From positions 8,144,763-8,208,762 of the forward strand of contig OZ025239.1 of assembly GCA_964019155.1 (NCBI GenBank): a stretch of DNA of 64,000 nt. The letters run 5' to 3'. Under the pieces are notes generated by a model that was not told the origin of the DNA, did no database searches, and saw only the letters and a program-made list of their open reading frames with translations. The stretch is from Osedax fenrisi. Lineage: Eukaryota > Annelida > Polychaeta > Sabellida > Siboglinidae. The position numbers and the translations under genes are program-made. Position 1 is the stretch's first letter. Each line of letters begins with the position of its first letter. Below, piece after piece: positions 53,001 to 64,000 of this stretch.

Positions 53001-56000
53001 GTGTATACAGGGTATCGCCCCCTGGTGATAGAACCTGTCAAGGTCGGCGATGAACTCGTGACTAACGTGAAGATGTTGACTGACACGGTGAAAGACGTAG
53101 GCAGCGAGAATATAGCGTGCATTCTGACTACCACCTCGTGTTTCGCTCCGAGAACTCCTGACAAGTACGTATTATGTTACCGCCCGTGTAAAGTACGAGA
53201 GTTTACATGTTGAAGATTAGGAATAGGGCTATTTTTAAAAGATATCAACTTTTTATTTATGATTATTTTTGTATAATTTGTTATTGTATATATTATTGTT
53301 ATGTATATTATTGTTTATGTATATATTATTGTATATATTAATAGTTATTATAATACTTAGTTATATTATATTTACTATTAATTATTTTATAGAGTATATA
53401 TTTGTATATAATTATTTTATATACTTTTTTTTAAGTATTAAAATTTATACAAGTATATACAATTTTCCTAATATAAATTTGATAAAGTTTTTTTTTGTTA
53501 AATACTTTAAAATATATCTATATATATCGGTAAATATAATATAACTTAGTTTTATTGATATATACAATAACAAATAATAACTAAATAATCATAAATAAAA
53601 AAGTGTATATTCTTTAAAAAAAGGCTTTTTCCCTTATCTTTTAAATATAAGCTTGCGAACATCGCCTAGCCCTTAAGTAGTGATGTGCGATATGATGTGA
53701 TGTGTGATGTGATGTGTTGATGCCCTAAGTGATGCCATAAGTGTTTCGAATGCTACGATAATAATGTAACGCTGACATACTTTATCATTCTTTGTTCATT
53801 TCAATACGGTATGCATTAGTGTTGGCAAACATTTCAAATTTATACTTTCGACTTTATATTTGTCGAATATCGAGCACTAGTTTTTATGAATTATAACCAC
53901 TACTTGCCCTTTGTTGAAGTGTATTCAATTGAGATATTTATATATTTATCTGTCTGTACATTATCAGTATTATAGTTGTAAGTAATTCATTAGAATTGTT
54001 ACGATACATATTATTTTAGACGTTAATTATAATTTGAATAAGTCTCCGTTAAAATATTTAACTATAACCTAAAAAGGATAATTATTTTGTTTATCATTTC
54101 CTATACACCATGCACGAACCTAACGCATCCTTCAAACGTGACGCATCCCTTCAACCTTCCGACACATACCTCTAATTCAACACATCCCTTCAACTTGCTC
54201 TAAATCCACACCGTCCTAACACATTACCCGCCCTCTCCCGACAGCATCGAGGAAGTAGCGAAGATATGCGCTGAGTTTGACATACCTCACCTGGTTAACA
54301 ATGCGTACGGTATACAGTCGTCTATCTGTATGCACCGAATTCAACAGGTAGGTCACCCCCCCAAGTAACTAATAATAATAATATTCATTTATTGAATCAT
54401 ACATATAATAATAGCGGATACAAATGGACCCCTCAAGAAGTCATAGACTTGTACAATGTACATGTTATAAATAACTGTGAGGGGCCTCGGACAATACAAA
54501 ATAAATAGTAACATTTTTTTTCTTGTGTTTTGATTTATCGTTTATTAAATTCTTGATAAACACAAGAGAAAAACAAGAACTGCCTGGAGTCGAACCTGGG
54601 ACCTCTGGCTTACTAGATTTTGGTTGTCCCACTGAGCCATCGACCCCAGAAAACACTATTGTAGACCTACCCCTCTAGTAACTAGTATACCCCCCCCTCT
54701 AGTATTCATTATAGACCCCCACCTACTCTAGACATTCAACTATTGTTCACTATTTCGCCTTTATTTTAAAGACCTCTTGTAGCAAACCGTACAAAATGTA
54801 ATATATCAATAACACGCAATTAAAATGAATGATAATAAACTTGTATGCGAATGAAGTAGATAACTAAGAAAACGAGATAGAAAATATATTAGATTTTAGT
54901 ATTTAAAACAATACACGTAGAAATGGAACGTATTGATCCATTGGAAGTATATTCCATAGGTCGGAGGCAACTAAATAACTTTCATATACGTAGCCTCGAT
55001 AATCTGGTGGTATTCAGTAACTACGGCTGCTACTTTATAGCATTGTTATCGTGGTGTACTTCTCATATATCCAATCCAGGATCTTAGATGACATTTACGA
55101 CTAAATAGCTTTAATATTGAAATGGTTTATCATACAACTGTTAAACTGTTGTTATGCTGTTAACCTGGATGCCTAGTGCGCCCACACTGCCTTACTACAC
55201 CCGAGTTAACGTACCCGTTGACCTCTGCCATCACTAAGGGTCAAAGATACGGCCGCGTTGACGCCTTTGTTCAGTCAGCCGATAAGAACTTCATGGTTCC
55301 CGTCGGAGGGGCTATCATAGCCGGCATGGATAAGGAGCTCGTTAATAATATAGGCAAGAGATTCGGGGGTTTGCATACCGACATACATGTTTTAATATCA
55401 TTTCATTTACTCATAGAGTAATATATATATATATATATATAGAAGTAATATAATTTATATTTATATATATATATATATATAGTATAATTTGTATTAAAAT
55501 ATAATAAAAAAATTATATTTTATACTATATTAAATTAAATTTTCAGAATCTCCATATTTTTATAATCGTATCTTAACCCTATTGTTTGTGTCCACTTGTC
55601 TATACTCTACTCCGTATTGCGTACAGGCGAAGGCAGTATAGCTCCAGTTCTAGACCTTCTGATCACCCTACTGTCTATGGGAAAAGACGGTTTCAAGAAA
55701 CTCTACGACGAGCGTAAACTGCTGTTTCGTTACCTCAACGAAAGGTCACCGTTATGTCCTTATTCACCGTTATGTCATTATTTATCATGATGTCCTTATT
55801 TATCATGATGTCCTAATATATCGTAATGTCCTTATTTATCTTTATATCCTTATTTATCCTAATATCCTTATTCATCGTAATGTCCTTCATTCTTGTAGTA
55901 ATATTCATCTCTTAACTAAACTTATTCATTAAAGCGTTCAATAGTTAATACGCTATCACGAACCTGCATTCACGCTGCACATCCATTATATCGTATTTCA

Positions 56001-58713
56001 GTGGTAATTCTGACATCATATATTTCTATCATCGTTGCATTTCTATTGGTTAGCTAAGAGTCACCGTATGACCAGCCTAATTTTCTAACATAATTTGTCT
56101 TAAACTAAATATATATATATATTTATAGTTGAAATATATATATATATATACACATCAGTGATATTCGTTATTTGCTAGCCTCGCATTATCATCTCTTTCT
56201 ATCGTTGTTAGTTTAGAGGTCATGCTTCCGAAACACGGACAAAGACTACTGACTACGCCGCACAATAATGTCTCATTGGGTTAGTGTGACGGCGAATAGT
56301 CATGTGACATGTATCATACTTTCTCGCTATAATATTCACTTCAGTTGATTCTCTATTGATTTTATGTATATGTTATTATATTTATTATATTATATAGGTT
56401 ATATTTATCTTTATATTGTTTATATTCTTTACATATATGACGTTAAAAAAACATACATATATATATATAAATGATGAAATATATAAATAAAGAAAATAGA
56501 AACTACCCTCTTTGTGAGCATAGATTACGAGATAATCTACTTCGAGCAGAAATTGTATTGTTTTATCTTTTCTTATTCAATTATTTTCAATTCGATACAA
56601 TATGTAATAAATTTAAACTATATTTAAAAATCATTGTACAATAGCATACATACAGGTGCATGTATGTACACTTATTAATAATAATAGTGATATGCGAATT
56701 AAATAAATAAATATCTTAACTTTGCGATTTGAAATTCATATATCATATCGTATGTAATTTATATAGGTATTTGATTGATTCGATCGATATAATTGTATCG
56801 ATATCGAATTGCGCGCATCATATCGTATTACCGCTGCACGGGTTACATGCGAGCTGCATTACCGCGGCTCATTTCACCTCATCAACTCGGCGAATCCCCT
56901 ATCATACCAGCAGTTTATAATCCGCCGTTTTATTTAAACATTTATATTTAATTAACGATATTTCGGTATACGTATCGATCGATGAAAGGCGCCGATTTCT
57001 CGTATATTGCGCTTAACCTCTGAACCGTTGTACAGGTATTACGTTGAAGAACTACGCCGAGCCCACCATGATCGGATCCATGCTGTTTAAGCGCAACATC
57101 TCCGGTACTAGGTTACTAGCTCTATACCGCGCACGCCGCTACGCTACGGATATACACACACATATATATGTTATCAACTAAAGTTGTGTTTTGAGAAAAT
57201 TCCGGAAACTCTAACAATTGCTACGATTTATGACGTTTCTACTATAATTCGATGGAAAATCCAACTCACGCTAATCGAACGTTACGGGCCGGTGGGTGTG
57301 GGCCGGCGGATGGTCGTTATAGACGTGTTTCACGCTTACTATAATTCGATGAAATGCAGCTCGGCCCAAAAATCCTTTATAGGGGGGGGCGCAGGTGGGC
57401 GGGGTAGATGTGTTTTCGCGTCGCTATACTAACGGGGTGGGTTCGGACACTAATAACGAAGGACATTAATACTATTTGCGCCGATAGAGAGTATCGTAGT
57501 CTGTATTCTGTGCTTACGACGGGCTCGGTTACGTACTTGTATATCGTGTACACTCATATCGATGTGGAGAATAACTATTATAAATACTATTATATATAAA
57601 TATTATATCATCGCGCGTGTACATATATCTACGATTCATCGCGCGCGAACATTTCAGAGTCGTGGACGTGAATAAATCTAAATCGGTTTGCGACATAGAG
57701 TTTAAGAGCTACGGAGCTCACTTCGACGACTACCAGTGTTCCTATGTCACGGCCGCGGTTGCTATAGGTTTATTCTTCAGTTATTCATCTAGAGAGGTGT
57801 TTTGTTACTCCTTTTTATATGACATTTGATTTTATGTTTTCTAAATTTTTTTTATTCGATTGAAATTTAATTACCATACATATTTTATATTTACGAATTA
57901 AAAATCGAGTTAAAATATATAATTAGAAATAGTTAATTTTAACTTTTAGATACAAATTAAAATCGAATTCCAGTAATGAACGTAAAAAGAATGAATTCAA
58001 TTCTCTCACTATATCTATCAATTTCAATATTGGCCTTTATTTATTACATATCTGTTTATTTTATTTGATAAATAGAATTTTAAAAATAATTTTTTTGTAA
58101 GATTTAAATAAAATAACATCATAATATCATGATGATGTAGACAATGATAATCCCTGCTTTATTAGGTACTAACATTATATTTTCTGAGCACTTAACCTGA
58201 GCATGAATTAAAACAAATATATTTGTATATAATGCTATCTTTCGAGCAAGTATTGCTTGCAAGTAATGTGAAGATGGTCCTTTACTTTGCGAAACTTGCA
58301 TGCGAATTAAACAGGGTTCACACACTTGCTCTCATTACCGGAAAGTATTTTTAGTAGAATACCATTTAACTAATAGTTTTGTGAAATAGTAACGATTTAT
58401 TTTCATAACATGCTATAACATTGAAATTAAAAAAATTAAATATATTTATATTAAATTTAAATAAAATTTTATTTTTATTATATTTTGCCGATAATTTAAA
58501 TATGATATAATCTTCACCATATATGTCAATGTTATGCCTGACATACTGACATATATTTGTTGATACGTTAATCATCATTAAACAGGTTGTACTAGAAGTG
58601 AGATCGATACATTCGTAGACAAACTGGATCAATGCCTAGCAGAAAGTAGCAAGAAAGAGAAATCCAAAGAAGTGATTGCTGCAAACATGAGCGACTTGAA
58701 TCTAAAAGATTGA
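48449..58713 (+). CDS. SepSecS-family PLP enzyme, copy 1, phosphate-site residues lost
   Basis: Twelve exons: 48449-48562, 49371-49492, 50558-50667, 51695-51853, 53011-53164, 54245-54347, 55239-55368, 55627-55744, 56212-56279, 57036-57111, 57658-57767, 58586-58713. All junctions are GT-AG with matching phases, giving 463 codons (human SepSecS has 501). The family converts phosphoseryl-tRNA(Sec) to selenocysteyl-tRNA. Family landmarks: LAIMD (58-62), ITNSLLLDVI, VVPTATGMALT, RIDQKS, LTTTSCFAPR, HLVNNAYGIQSS, FVQSADKNFMVPVGGAII (Schiff-base Lys at residue 270), LDLLITLLSMG, LLTTPHN, IGSMLFKRNISG. Oddities: the Gly-Arg-Ser-Gly-Asp...Gln-Pro-Lys phosphate loop is shortened and replaced by YLNYNEDSNPFSAG (Arg97 to Tyr83, Gln105 to Asn91, Lys107 to Phe93), and the Arg313 counterpart is Glu299. 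Only Arg75 (here Arg76) remains. PLP chemistry is probably retained on a different substrate. The introns carry a SINE, a hAT-like element, a MITE and minisatellites. Confidence 0.95.
49493..49640 (-). mobile_element. retroelement 3' end abutting exon 2 of copy 1
   Basis: On the minus strand an A/T-rich body ends CCTAATAAACTATATATT ATTATTG with an ATT-type tail that touches the exon 2 donor at 49492/49493. It has the same AATAAACT-plus-microsatellite ending as the other LINE ends here. The donor GTTATT itself may derive from the inserted tail. Confidence 0.45.
50286..50543. repeat. 21-base minisatellite CCACGCCCACTATTACATTA, intron 2
   Basis: About a dozen units leading up to the acceptor of exon 3. 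Each unit contains TTACATTAG, itself acceptor-like. Confidence 0.9.
50757..51615. mobile_element. hAT-like non-autonomous element in intron 3
   Basis: Starts CAGGGTTGG and ends CCAACCCTG. Subterminal inverted stretches follow on both sides (TTTTGGGTTTTTTGG against AAAACCCAAAAAACC). CAGGGTTGG termini are common in hAT elements. No clear 8-base duplication is left and there is no coding sequence. Confidence 0.7.
51900..52712. repeat. 13-base minisatellite of splice-donor-like units, intron 4
   Basis: About 62 units of AAGCTTGTAAGGT starting 46 bases after the exon 4 donor. Each unit contains AAGGTAAGC, close to a consensus 5' splice site. Variants have ACGCTT or ATGCTT. The long minus-strand frames across it are artefacts. 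Confidence 0.95.
53222..53650. mobile_element. MITE-like inverted-repeat element in intron 5
   Basis: About 50 bases at the left (AGGGCTATTTTTAAAAGATA, then TTTTTATTTATGATTATTT) pair imperfectly with the right end (AAATAATCATAAATAAAAAA, then AAAGGCTTTTTCCCTTATCT). The interior is AT-rich. Confidence 0.6.
54370..54649 (-). mobile_element. tRNA-derived SINE in intron 6
   Basis: The minus-strand head has an A box TGGCTCAGTGG (54629-54639) and a B box GGTTCGACTCC (54586-54596) spaced as in a tRNA. An unrelated body follows, then ATTCAATAAATG and an (ATT)n tail at 54370-54385. The acceptor stem does not pair, so it is a SINE rather than a functional tRNA gene. The tail resembles the LINE 3' ends in this window, suggesting a partner LINE. 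Confidence 0.85.
55750..55892. repeat. ~17-base minisatellite TGTCCTTATTTATCAT, intron 8
   Basis: About eight irregular units beginning directly after the exon 8 donor. Confidence 0.85.
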
Positions 58714-58841
58714 TTGCGAATAATATAATATAGTGAGGGAATCTCGGTGTTTAGCTAATTGTAATTGTAATTGTGACAGTTTGTTTGCGTGTGACACGTT
58801 TGTTTGTGTGTGTCTATCTCATGGATGTGATATTGTTTTAT

Positions 58842-58847
58842 AATAAA
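58842..58847 (+). promoter_or_regulatory. polyadenylation signal of copy 1
   Basis: AATAAA 129 bases after the TGA stop, followed by a TTTATTCG region. Copy 2's first exon begins only 370 bases further on. Confidence 0.65.
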
Positions 58848-59216
58848 ATATAACAACTTTATTCGACTATTTCATTTTTTTCAAATTTATAGACGAAAAA
58901 TATACGCAAACCAAATAATATTCTATAATATTCTTATAACATAATTAAGATTGTAATTTAATATATATTAGGATTTAAATATAAAAATTAAATGTGTATA
59001 TTACAAAATAAATATTAAATGTATATATATATATATATATATATACAATATTTTTAATTTAATATATAGACAAAATATAATAATTATATATATATATATA
59101 TATATATATTTAATATATTATCTAATATAAAAGTATATTATCAAATTTATATTGTGAATGCATTTTAATCGTTGCATTAATCAATGCTTTAGTTACACTA
59201 TCGAATACATGTCTCT

Positions 59217-60005
59217 ATGGAAGGAATAGAAACCGAGGCTAAACCTAGCCTTCCTACTATAGATGATGATCTAGAGAATCGGGTGACATCTCTTTTGAAA
59301 ACTGTTATTATCATTTGGTGTTGTTCTATTACTTATATTCATTAATTGCAATCAATTATCGCTTTACCGTCGTTAGTAAAATAGTGTTAATTAACCGCTT
59401 ACGATGCATACAGAGATCATTATTATGAATTAAAACTACAGTGTATCTATTTAAGTAATCTGATTTTAAATTTACAATTATTAACAGTTAATTTATAATA
59501 GATAATTTATTTATTAAAAATATTCAAATTATTCGTTAAATATTTTATACCTAGTTAGATATATATCGATATGAGATATTAAAACAGTTATATTCTCGTT
59601 TAACATTATAGATAAAAATACTTTTTTTGACAACTTTAAATATAGAATTACTAACACTATAATTTTAAATCATACTCATTTCCTCCGCATTGTCTATTTA
59701 CTGTATTATTGCTTGCCCACTCTAAGAATTGTATAATCAAATCAAGTGATTAAATACAATCATTCTACCTATCTATCTAACCCTCAGTTCATGACTAAAA
59801 TGAACCGATATTTATCTGTGTATTGAGTTCATTAACTTAATTATTGCACAACTATATCATCTCATCTTTCAAGACTATTTACTAAACGTATGCATAATGA
59901 TATTTAACGTATATGTAATTCGTATGAAAGCTAAATATTATGGATATCTAGATATATAATCTAATATTTTATAAATGGAAGAGTAAATATTCATCAAAGT
60001 AAACA

Positions 60006-60082
<77 letters not shown>

Positions 60083-63000
60083 GTAAATATGCTATATAGA
60101 TGTAGGATTTAATCTATTAGAAAATTCTAGTAGTTTTATAAAAATAATTCATTAATGTAATATAATTTTAAATATATATTATTAATGATGTATATACAAT
60201 ATTTTTTATTAAAATGTACGATTAATATTAATAATAAGCATATTAAAATATCATAACAAACAAATTAAAATTGGACCCATTATTTGGTGAGAATATAAAC
60301 TGCGTAATATGTATAACTGATGCATGTTTTCATGGTAGTTTAGTGTTAGTGGTAGGTTAGTGTTAGTAGTAGGTTAGTGTTAGTGGTAGGTTAGTGTTAG
60401 TGGTAGGTTAGTGTTAGTAGTAGGTTAGTGTTAGTAGTAGGTTAGTGTTAGTGGTAGTTTAGTGTTAGTGGTAGGTTAGTGTTAGTGGTAGGTTAGTGTT
60501 AGTGGTAGGTTAGTGTTCATGGTAGGTTAGTGTTAGTGGTAGTTTAGTGTTAGTGGTAGGTTAGTGGTAGTTTAGGGACTCGCGATAATAATCGACCTAG
60601 ACGTTATAAATTGTATTGTGATCTTTGCTCACCTTTGCTCCTCTCCTATGCGATGTTAACTTATGGTTCTAGCTGAAGCATACTTTTCAGTCGGGTACTT
60701 TTAATGATTCATTAATAAATTTCACAAATATAATCGAAATTGAAAATATAGTAAATTTATGAATTAAAAACCAACGTTATATTCTACAAAATACGCTAAT
60801 CTCCACAACTAAAGGGAGGTACCCTCTATTCCAATAATACACCCGACTGATAAATCAGCGTCCCACCGACGATATTCTCGATGTCCAGCTTCTAGGTCGG
60901 AGTGTAAGGTTTACGTAGACGAACGATGTTAATCATGCAATAATACGGGTACGAATCAGAGAGAGAGATTTAGATTCCATCGCGTATACCTCCCCTCCCC
61001 CTCGTGTACCGTAAGCACGCTAATCTACGATTCGCAGGAAGAGTTTCCCGACCAGCAATGGGACCTGAAGGAGAGCAAACGCTTCATCGAGGTTCTGGAT
61101 CTGATCGACGCGAAGAAATTCCCCGTAGAGGATTGCACTAGTGAAAGAGAGACCAACATGTACAAGAACTTGATGAAAGAGAGAGCTCACAAGTTAGGGC
61201 TTATCTTTAGCGAAGCGTCGTAATGAAATACAAAGCTACATTATTATTTTGATTTTACATACTACTACATATACGGCTGTATTATGATTATTATATTTTA
61301 TGTATAAATTATCTTATCACCACCATCATCATCATCATCATCACTATCATCATCATCATCATCATTATCATCACCATCATCATCATCATCACTATCATCA
61401 TCACCACCATCTTCACCATCACCATCATCATCATCATCACCATCATCATCATCACCACCATTATCATCACCATCACTATCATCACTATCACTATCATCAA
61501 TATCAATATCATCATCATCCTAATCCTAATCCTCATCTTCTTCATCATCATCACCACCTGATATAGTTTTGAGCTTGGATTGGTTAGAGCAGACCGCCCT
61601 TCTATTGTTAGAACAAGAGCAACGGAAGACAGCTGTCTGACGCACATCCTCAATAAACTCATGCTGAAATGGCTCAAGGAGAACGGTTATTCATCCCGAA
61701 TCACGAAAATTATCACTTGTAAATAATTAGTTTAAATATGTTTTAAATGTTTAATACCTCTAATATTTAGTTACGTAAAATTTAATTGTAATTTTAGAAG
61801 TTTGATTGCTTGATAAATTACTTATTATGGTGTATAGCATATAGCATTCGTTTTTAAATTAAAAATCAATCTAATTAACATTCAAAATAAATAACCATAA
61901 TTTTCGCGGACACACATATTCATTTCGCTAAAAATGGTCACGCAAATACCATACCAATTAATATATAGGGTATATTAGAATTTAAAATGACGCGCGAGTA
62001 TTGGTATTAAAGTATCGGCCGGTCTTTCAGATAAACTGATCTAACGCGTTATCTTTAGCCGACTCGTCTGATCGTACACACCCACCGCAGGTATGCTTAG
62101 TTTAAGGTGCGCGATCACTATACCGATCACTCGCAACATGGCGATGATCCTGAGTCTGATGTACCTCAAGCAGAAGAAGATGTACACCAACAACGCGATC
62201 ATCTTCAACGACAGTAAGAACATGAGAGCCATACTGAAACGAGCAGGTGTTCATCCAGCTCCGTATATCTCCGTTCACTCTATATCGTCCTACTCGTCAT
62301 TTACTCTCCTCGTCTTCTTCTTGGACATACTTCTCATATAGCTCTATCTATCCCCCGGTTAACTCTTATAATACAGTTATCTCTTATAGTACAGTTAACT
62401 CTTATAGTATAGTTAACTCTTATAGTACAGTTAACTCTTATAGTATAGTTAACTCTTATAGTACAGTTAACTCTTATAGTACAGTTAACTCTTATAGTAC
62501 AGTTAATTCTTATAGTACAGTTAACTCTTATAGTACAGTTAACTCTTATAGTACAGTTAACTCTTATAGTACAGTTAACTCTTATAGTACAGTTAATTCT
62601 TATAGTATAGTTAACTCTTATAGTACAGTTAACTCTTATAGTACAGTTAACTCTTATAGTACAGTTAATTCTTATAGTATAGTTAACTCTTATAGTACAG
62701 TTAACTCTTATAGTATAGTTAACTCTTATAGTACAGTTAACTCTTATAGTATAGTTAACTCTTATAGTACAGTTAACTCTTATAGTACAGTTAACTCTTA
62801 TAGTACAGTTAATTCTTATAGTACAGTTAACTCTTATAGTACAGTTAACTCTTATAGTACAGTTAATTCTTATAGTACAGTTAACTCTTATAGTACAGTT
62901 AACTCTTATAGTATAGTTAACTCTTAGAGTACAGTTAACTCTTATAGTATAGTTAACTCTTATAGTACGGTTAACTCTTATAGTATAGTTAACTCTTATA

Positions 63001-63758
63001 GTGCGGTTAACTCTTATAGTACAGTTAATTCTTATAGTACAGTTAACTCTTATAGTACAGTTAACTCTTATAGTACAGTTAACTCTTATAGTACAGTTAA
63101 CTCTTATAGTACAGTTAATTCTTATAGTATAGTTAACTCTTATAGTACAGTTAACTCTTATAGTACAGTTAACTCTTATAGTACAGTTAATTCTTATAGT
63201 ATAGTTAACTCTTATAGTACAGTTAACTCTTATAGTATAGTTAACTCTTATAGTACAGTTAACTCTTATAGTACAGTTAATTCTTATAGTACAGTTAACT
63301 CTTATAGTACAGTTAACTCTTATAGTACAGTTAACTCTTATAGTACAGTTAACTCTTATAGTACAGTTAACTCTTATAGTATAGTTAACTCTTAGAGTAC
63401 AGTTAACTCTTATAGTATAGTTAACTCTTATAGTACGGTTAACTCTTATAGTATAGTTAATTCTTATAGTACGGTTAACTCTTATAGTACAGTTAATTCT
63501 TATAGTACAGTTAACTCTTATAGTACAGTTAACTCTTATAGTACGGTTAACTCTTATAGTACAGTTATTCTAATGAATAATTGCATTGTTTAATAACCTA
63601 ACCTCGTATCACCACCGATCATTAATCGTTATCACCCTATCACCAGGTATTCAACTGATTCTAGTGTCGGTGAATAAACTAAAGGACTTATTCAACACCA
63701 TAGACGGCAGGACGGCCTGTCTGATCACAAACACCAACGATACCGAGACATGGCAAAG
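59217..63758 (+). CDS. SepSecS-family copy 2, divergent pseudoenzyme, 3' end outside window
   Basis: Exons 59217-59303, 61038-61192, 61588-61685, 62091-62246 and 63647-63758, with GT-AG junctions at matching phases (0, 2, 1, 1, 2), the same phases and positions as copy 1. They give 202 codons covering the N-terminal 40% of the family. Recognisable blocks: QWDLKESKRFIEVLDLID (family GWD....FL.ELAIMD), TSERET (Arg75 kept), ILNKLMLKWLKENG (family ITNSLVLDIIKLAG), and CAITIPITRNMAMILSL where the family has VVP.ATGMSLTL. The RIDQKS motif has become FNDSKNM and TTSCFAPR has become TNTNDTET, so PLP-pocket residues are gone. In the phosphate loop basic residues remain (VRTR where the family has VQPK). 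The next candidate exon begins at 63933 and its phase is doubtful. Likely a structural or regulatory partner, or a gene in decay. Confidence 0.88.
60007..60079. repeat. (TA)n microsatellite, intron 1 of copy 2
   Basis: Pure TA run of about 72 bases. Confidence 0.95.
60340..60580. repeat. 17-base minisatellite GGTAGGTTAGTGTTAGT
   Basis: About fourteen units with AGT/GGT and TTTAG variants in the first intron of copy 2. Confidence 0.92.
61317..61557. repeat. (CAT/CAC)n trinucleotide array
   Basis: Mixed CAT, CAC and CTA triplets ending 30 bases before the acceptor of copy 2 exon 3. The poly-His and poly-Met frames are artefacts. Confidence 0.93.
62357..63567. repeat. 18-base minisatellite TTAACTCTTATAGTACAG, about 67 units
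   Basis: Fills the intron between copy 2 exons 4 and 5, starting about 110 bases after the donor. Units vary mainly at TACAG/TATAG and AACTC/AATTC, and higher-order blocks of variants recur (for example around 62930 and 63400). The 226-codon repeat frame is spurious. Confidence 0.95.
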
Positions 63759-63799
63759 GTTGCACGCGCGTTCGCCAATCTCTCTCGCTCTCTTTACGA

Positions 63800-63932
63800 T
63801 GTGATATCAACTCTCTCCCTCTATCTTTCTCTATATATCTATCTCTCTATCTCATTCTCTCCCTCTATTTTTCTCTATATATCTATCTCTCTATCTCATT
63901 CTCTCACTCTCTCTCACTCACTCTCTCTCTAG
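63800..63932. repeat. pyrimidine-rich tract with a duplicated ~54-base unit
   Basis: TCTCCCTCTATCTTTCTCTA through CTCTATCTCATTC occurs twice, then runs of CTCTCA end in CTCTCTAG at 63932. This would make a very strong splice acceptor tract for the next copy 2 exon. Confidence 0.8.
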
Positions 63933-64000
63933 TATCATTTTGGGGATATCTGTCCTAAATTCTTTGATTATTGTAATTAAAATAGTACTTCGCAGTTATG

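Noticed and set aside
54575..54649. tRNA gene on the minus strand
   Set aside because: A and B boxes are good, but the acceptor stem does not pair and an unrelated body with an (ATT)n tail follows, so it is a SINE.
61300..61677. Histidine-rich and methionine-rich frames
   Set aside because: They are products of a CAT/CAC trinucleotide array within an intron.
62247..62927. 226-residue frame of repeated VNSYST
   Set aside because: It is an 18-base intronic minisatellite read in frame.

Overview
This is a strongly AT-rich stretch of a eukaryotic, animal-type nuclear genome. The evidence is spliced genes with GT-AG introns of roughly 0.25 to 4.5 kb, CR1-like non-LTR retrotransposons, a tRNA-derived SINE, TA-inserting and hAT-like DNA elements, and many micro- and minisatellites. 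The gene set (a SepSecS family and a cyclin-D1-binding-protein-1 family) fits an invertebrate metazoan. Nothing in the sequence fixes the phylum.

Layout. 0-18 kb is repeat country: a LINE 3' fragment, a 349-base near-perfect palindrome, two related TA-inserting element families (A and B), and a nested structure in which element B (6448-17174, with a 26-base perfect terminal repeat at each end) sits inside element A. B contains an uninterrupted TAC array of 2,773 bases and a nearly intact CR1-like LINE. That LINE's ORF1 and ORF2 share one frame and are separated by a single UGA followed by CUA. 18.5-33.7 kb, minus strand: nine exons with matching splice phases spell a CCNDBP1/GCIP-like protein. 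Its last intron hosts a second LINE and a 1-kb MITE. 33.7-48.4 kb: AT-rich sequence with several MITEs and a large foldback element, and no gene that I can support. 48.4-58.7 kb, plus strand: a complete 12-exon SepSecS-family gene (463 codons). 59.2 kb to the window end, plus strand: a second, much more divergent SepSecS-family gene in tandem, with the same intron positions and phases, cut off by the window.

Most interesting reading. Both SepSecS-like genes depart from the canonical selenocysteine synthase. Copy 1 keeps the PLP-lysine region (ADKNFMVPVGGA) and the PLP pocket but has lost the residues that hold the phosphoserine phosphate (counterparts of human Arg97, Gln105 and Arg313). Copy 2 has lost the PLP-pocket motifs yet keeps open frames and conserved splice phases over five exons. 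This is a tandem pair of non-canonical SepSecS paralogs, probably a repurposed PLP enzyme plus a pseudoenzyme.

A second theme is minisatellites built from splice-site sequence. The CCNDBP1-like gene has a 12-fold array of an acceptor plus the first bases of its exon. The first SepSecS-like gene has about 62 copies of a 13-base unit that reads as a consensus 5' splice site.
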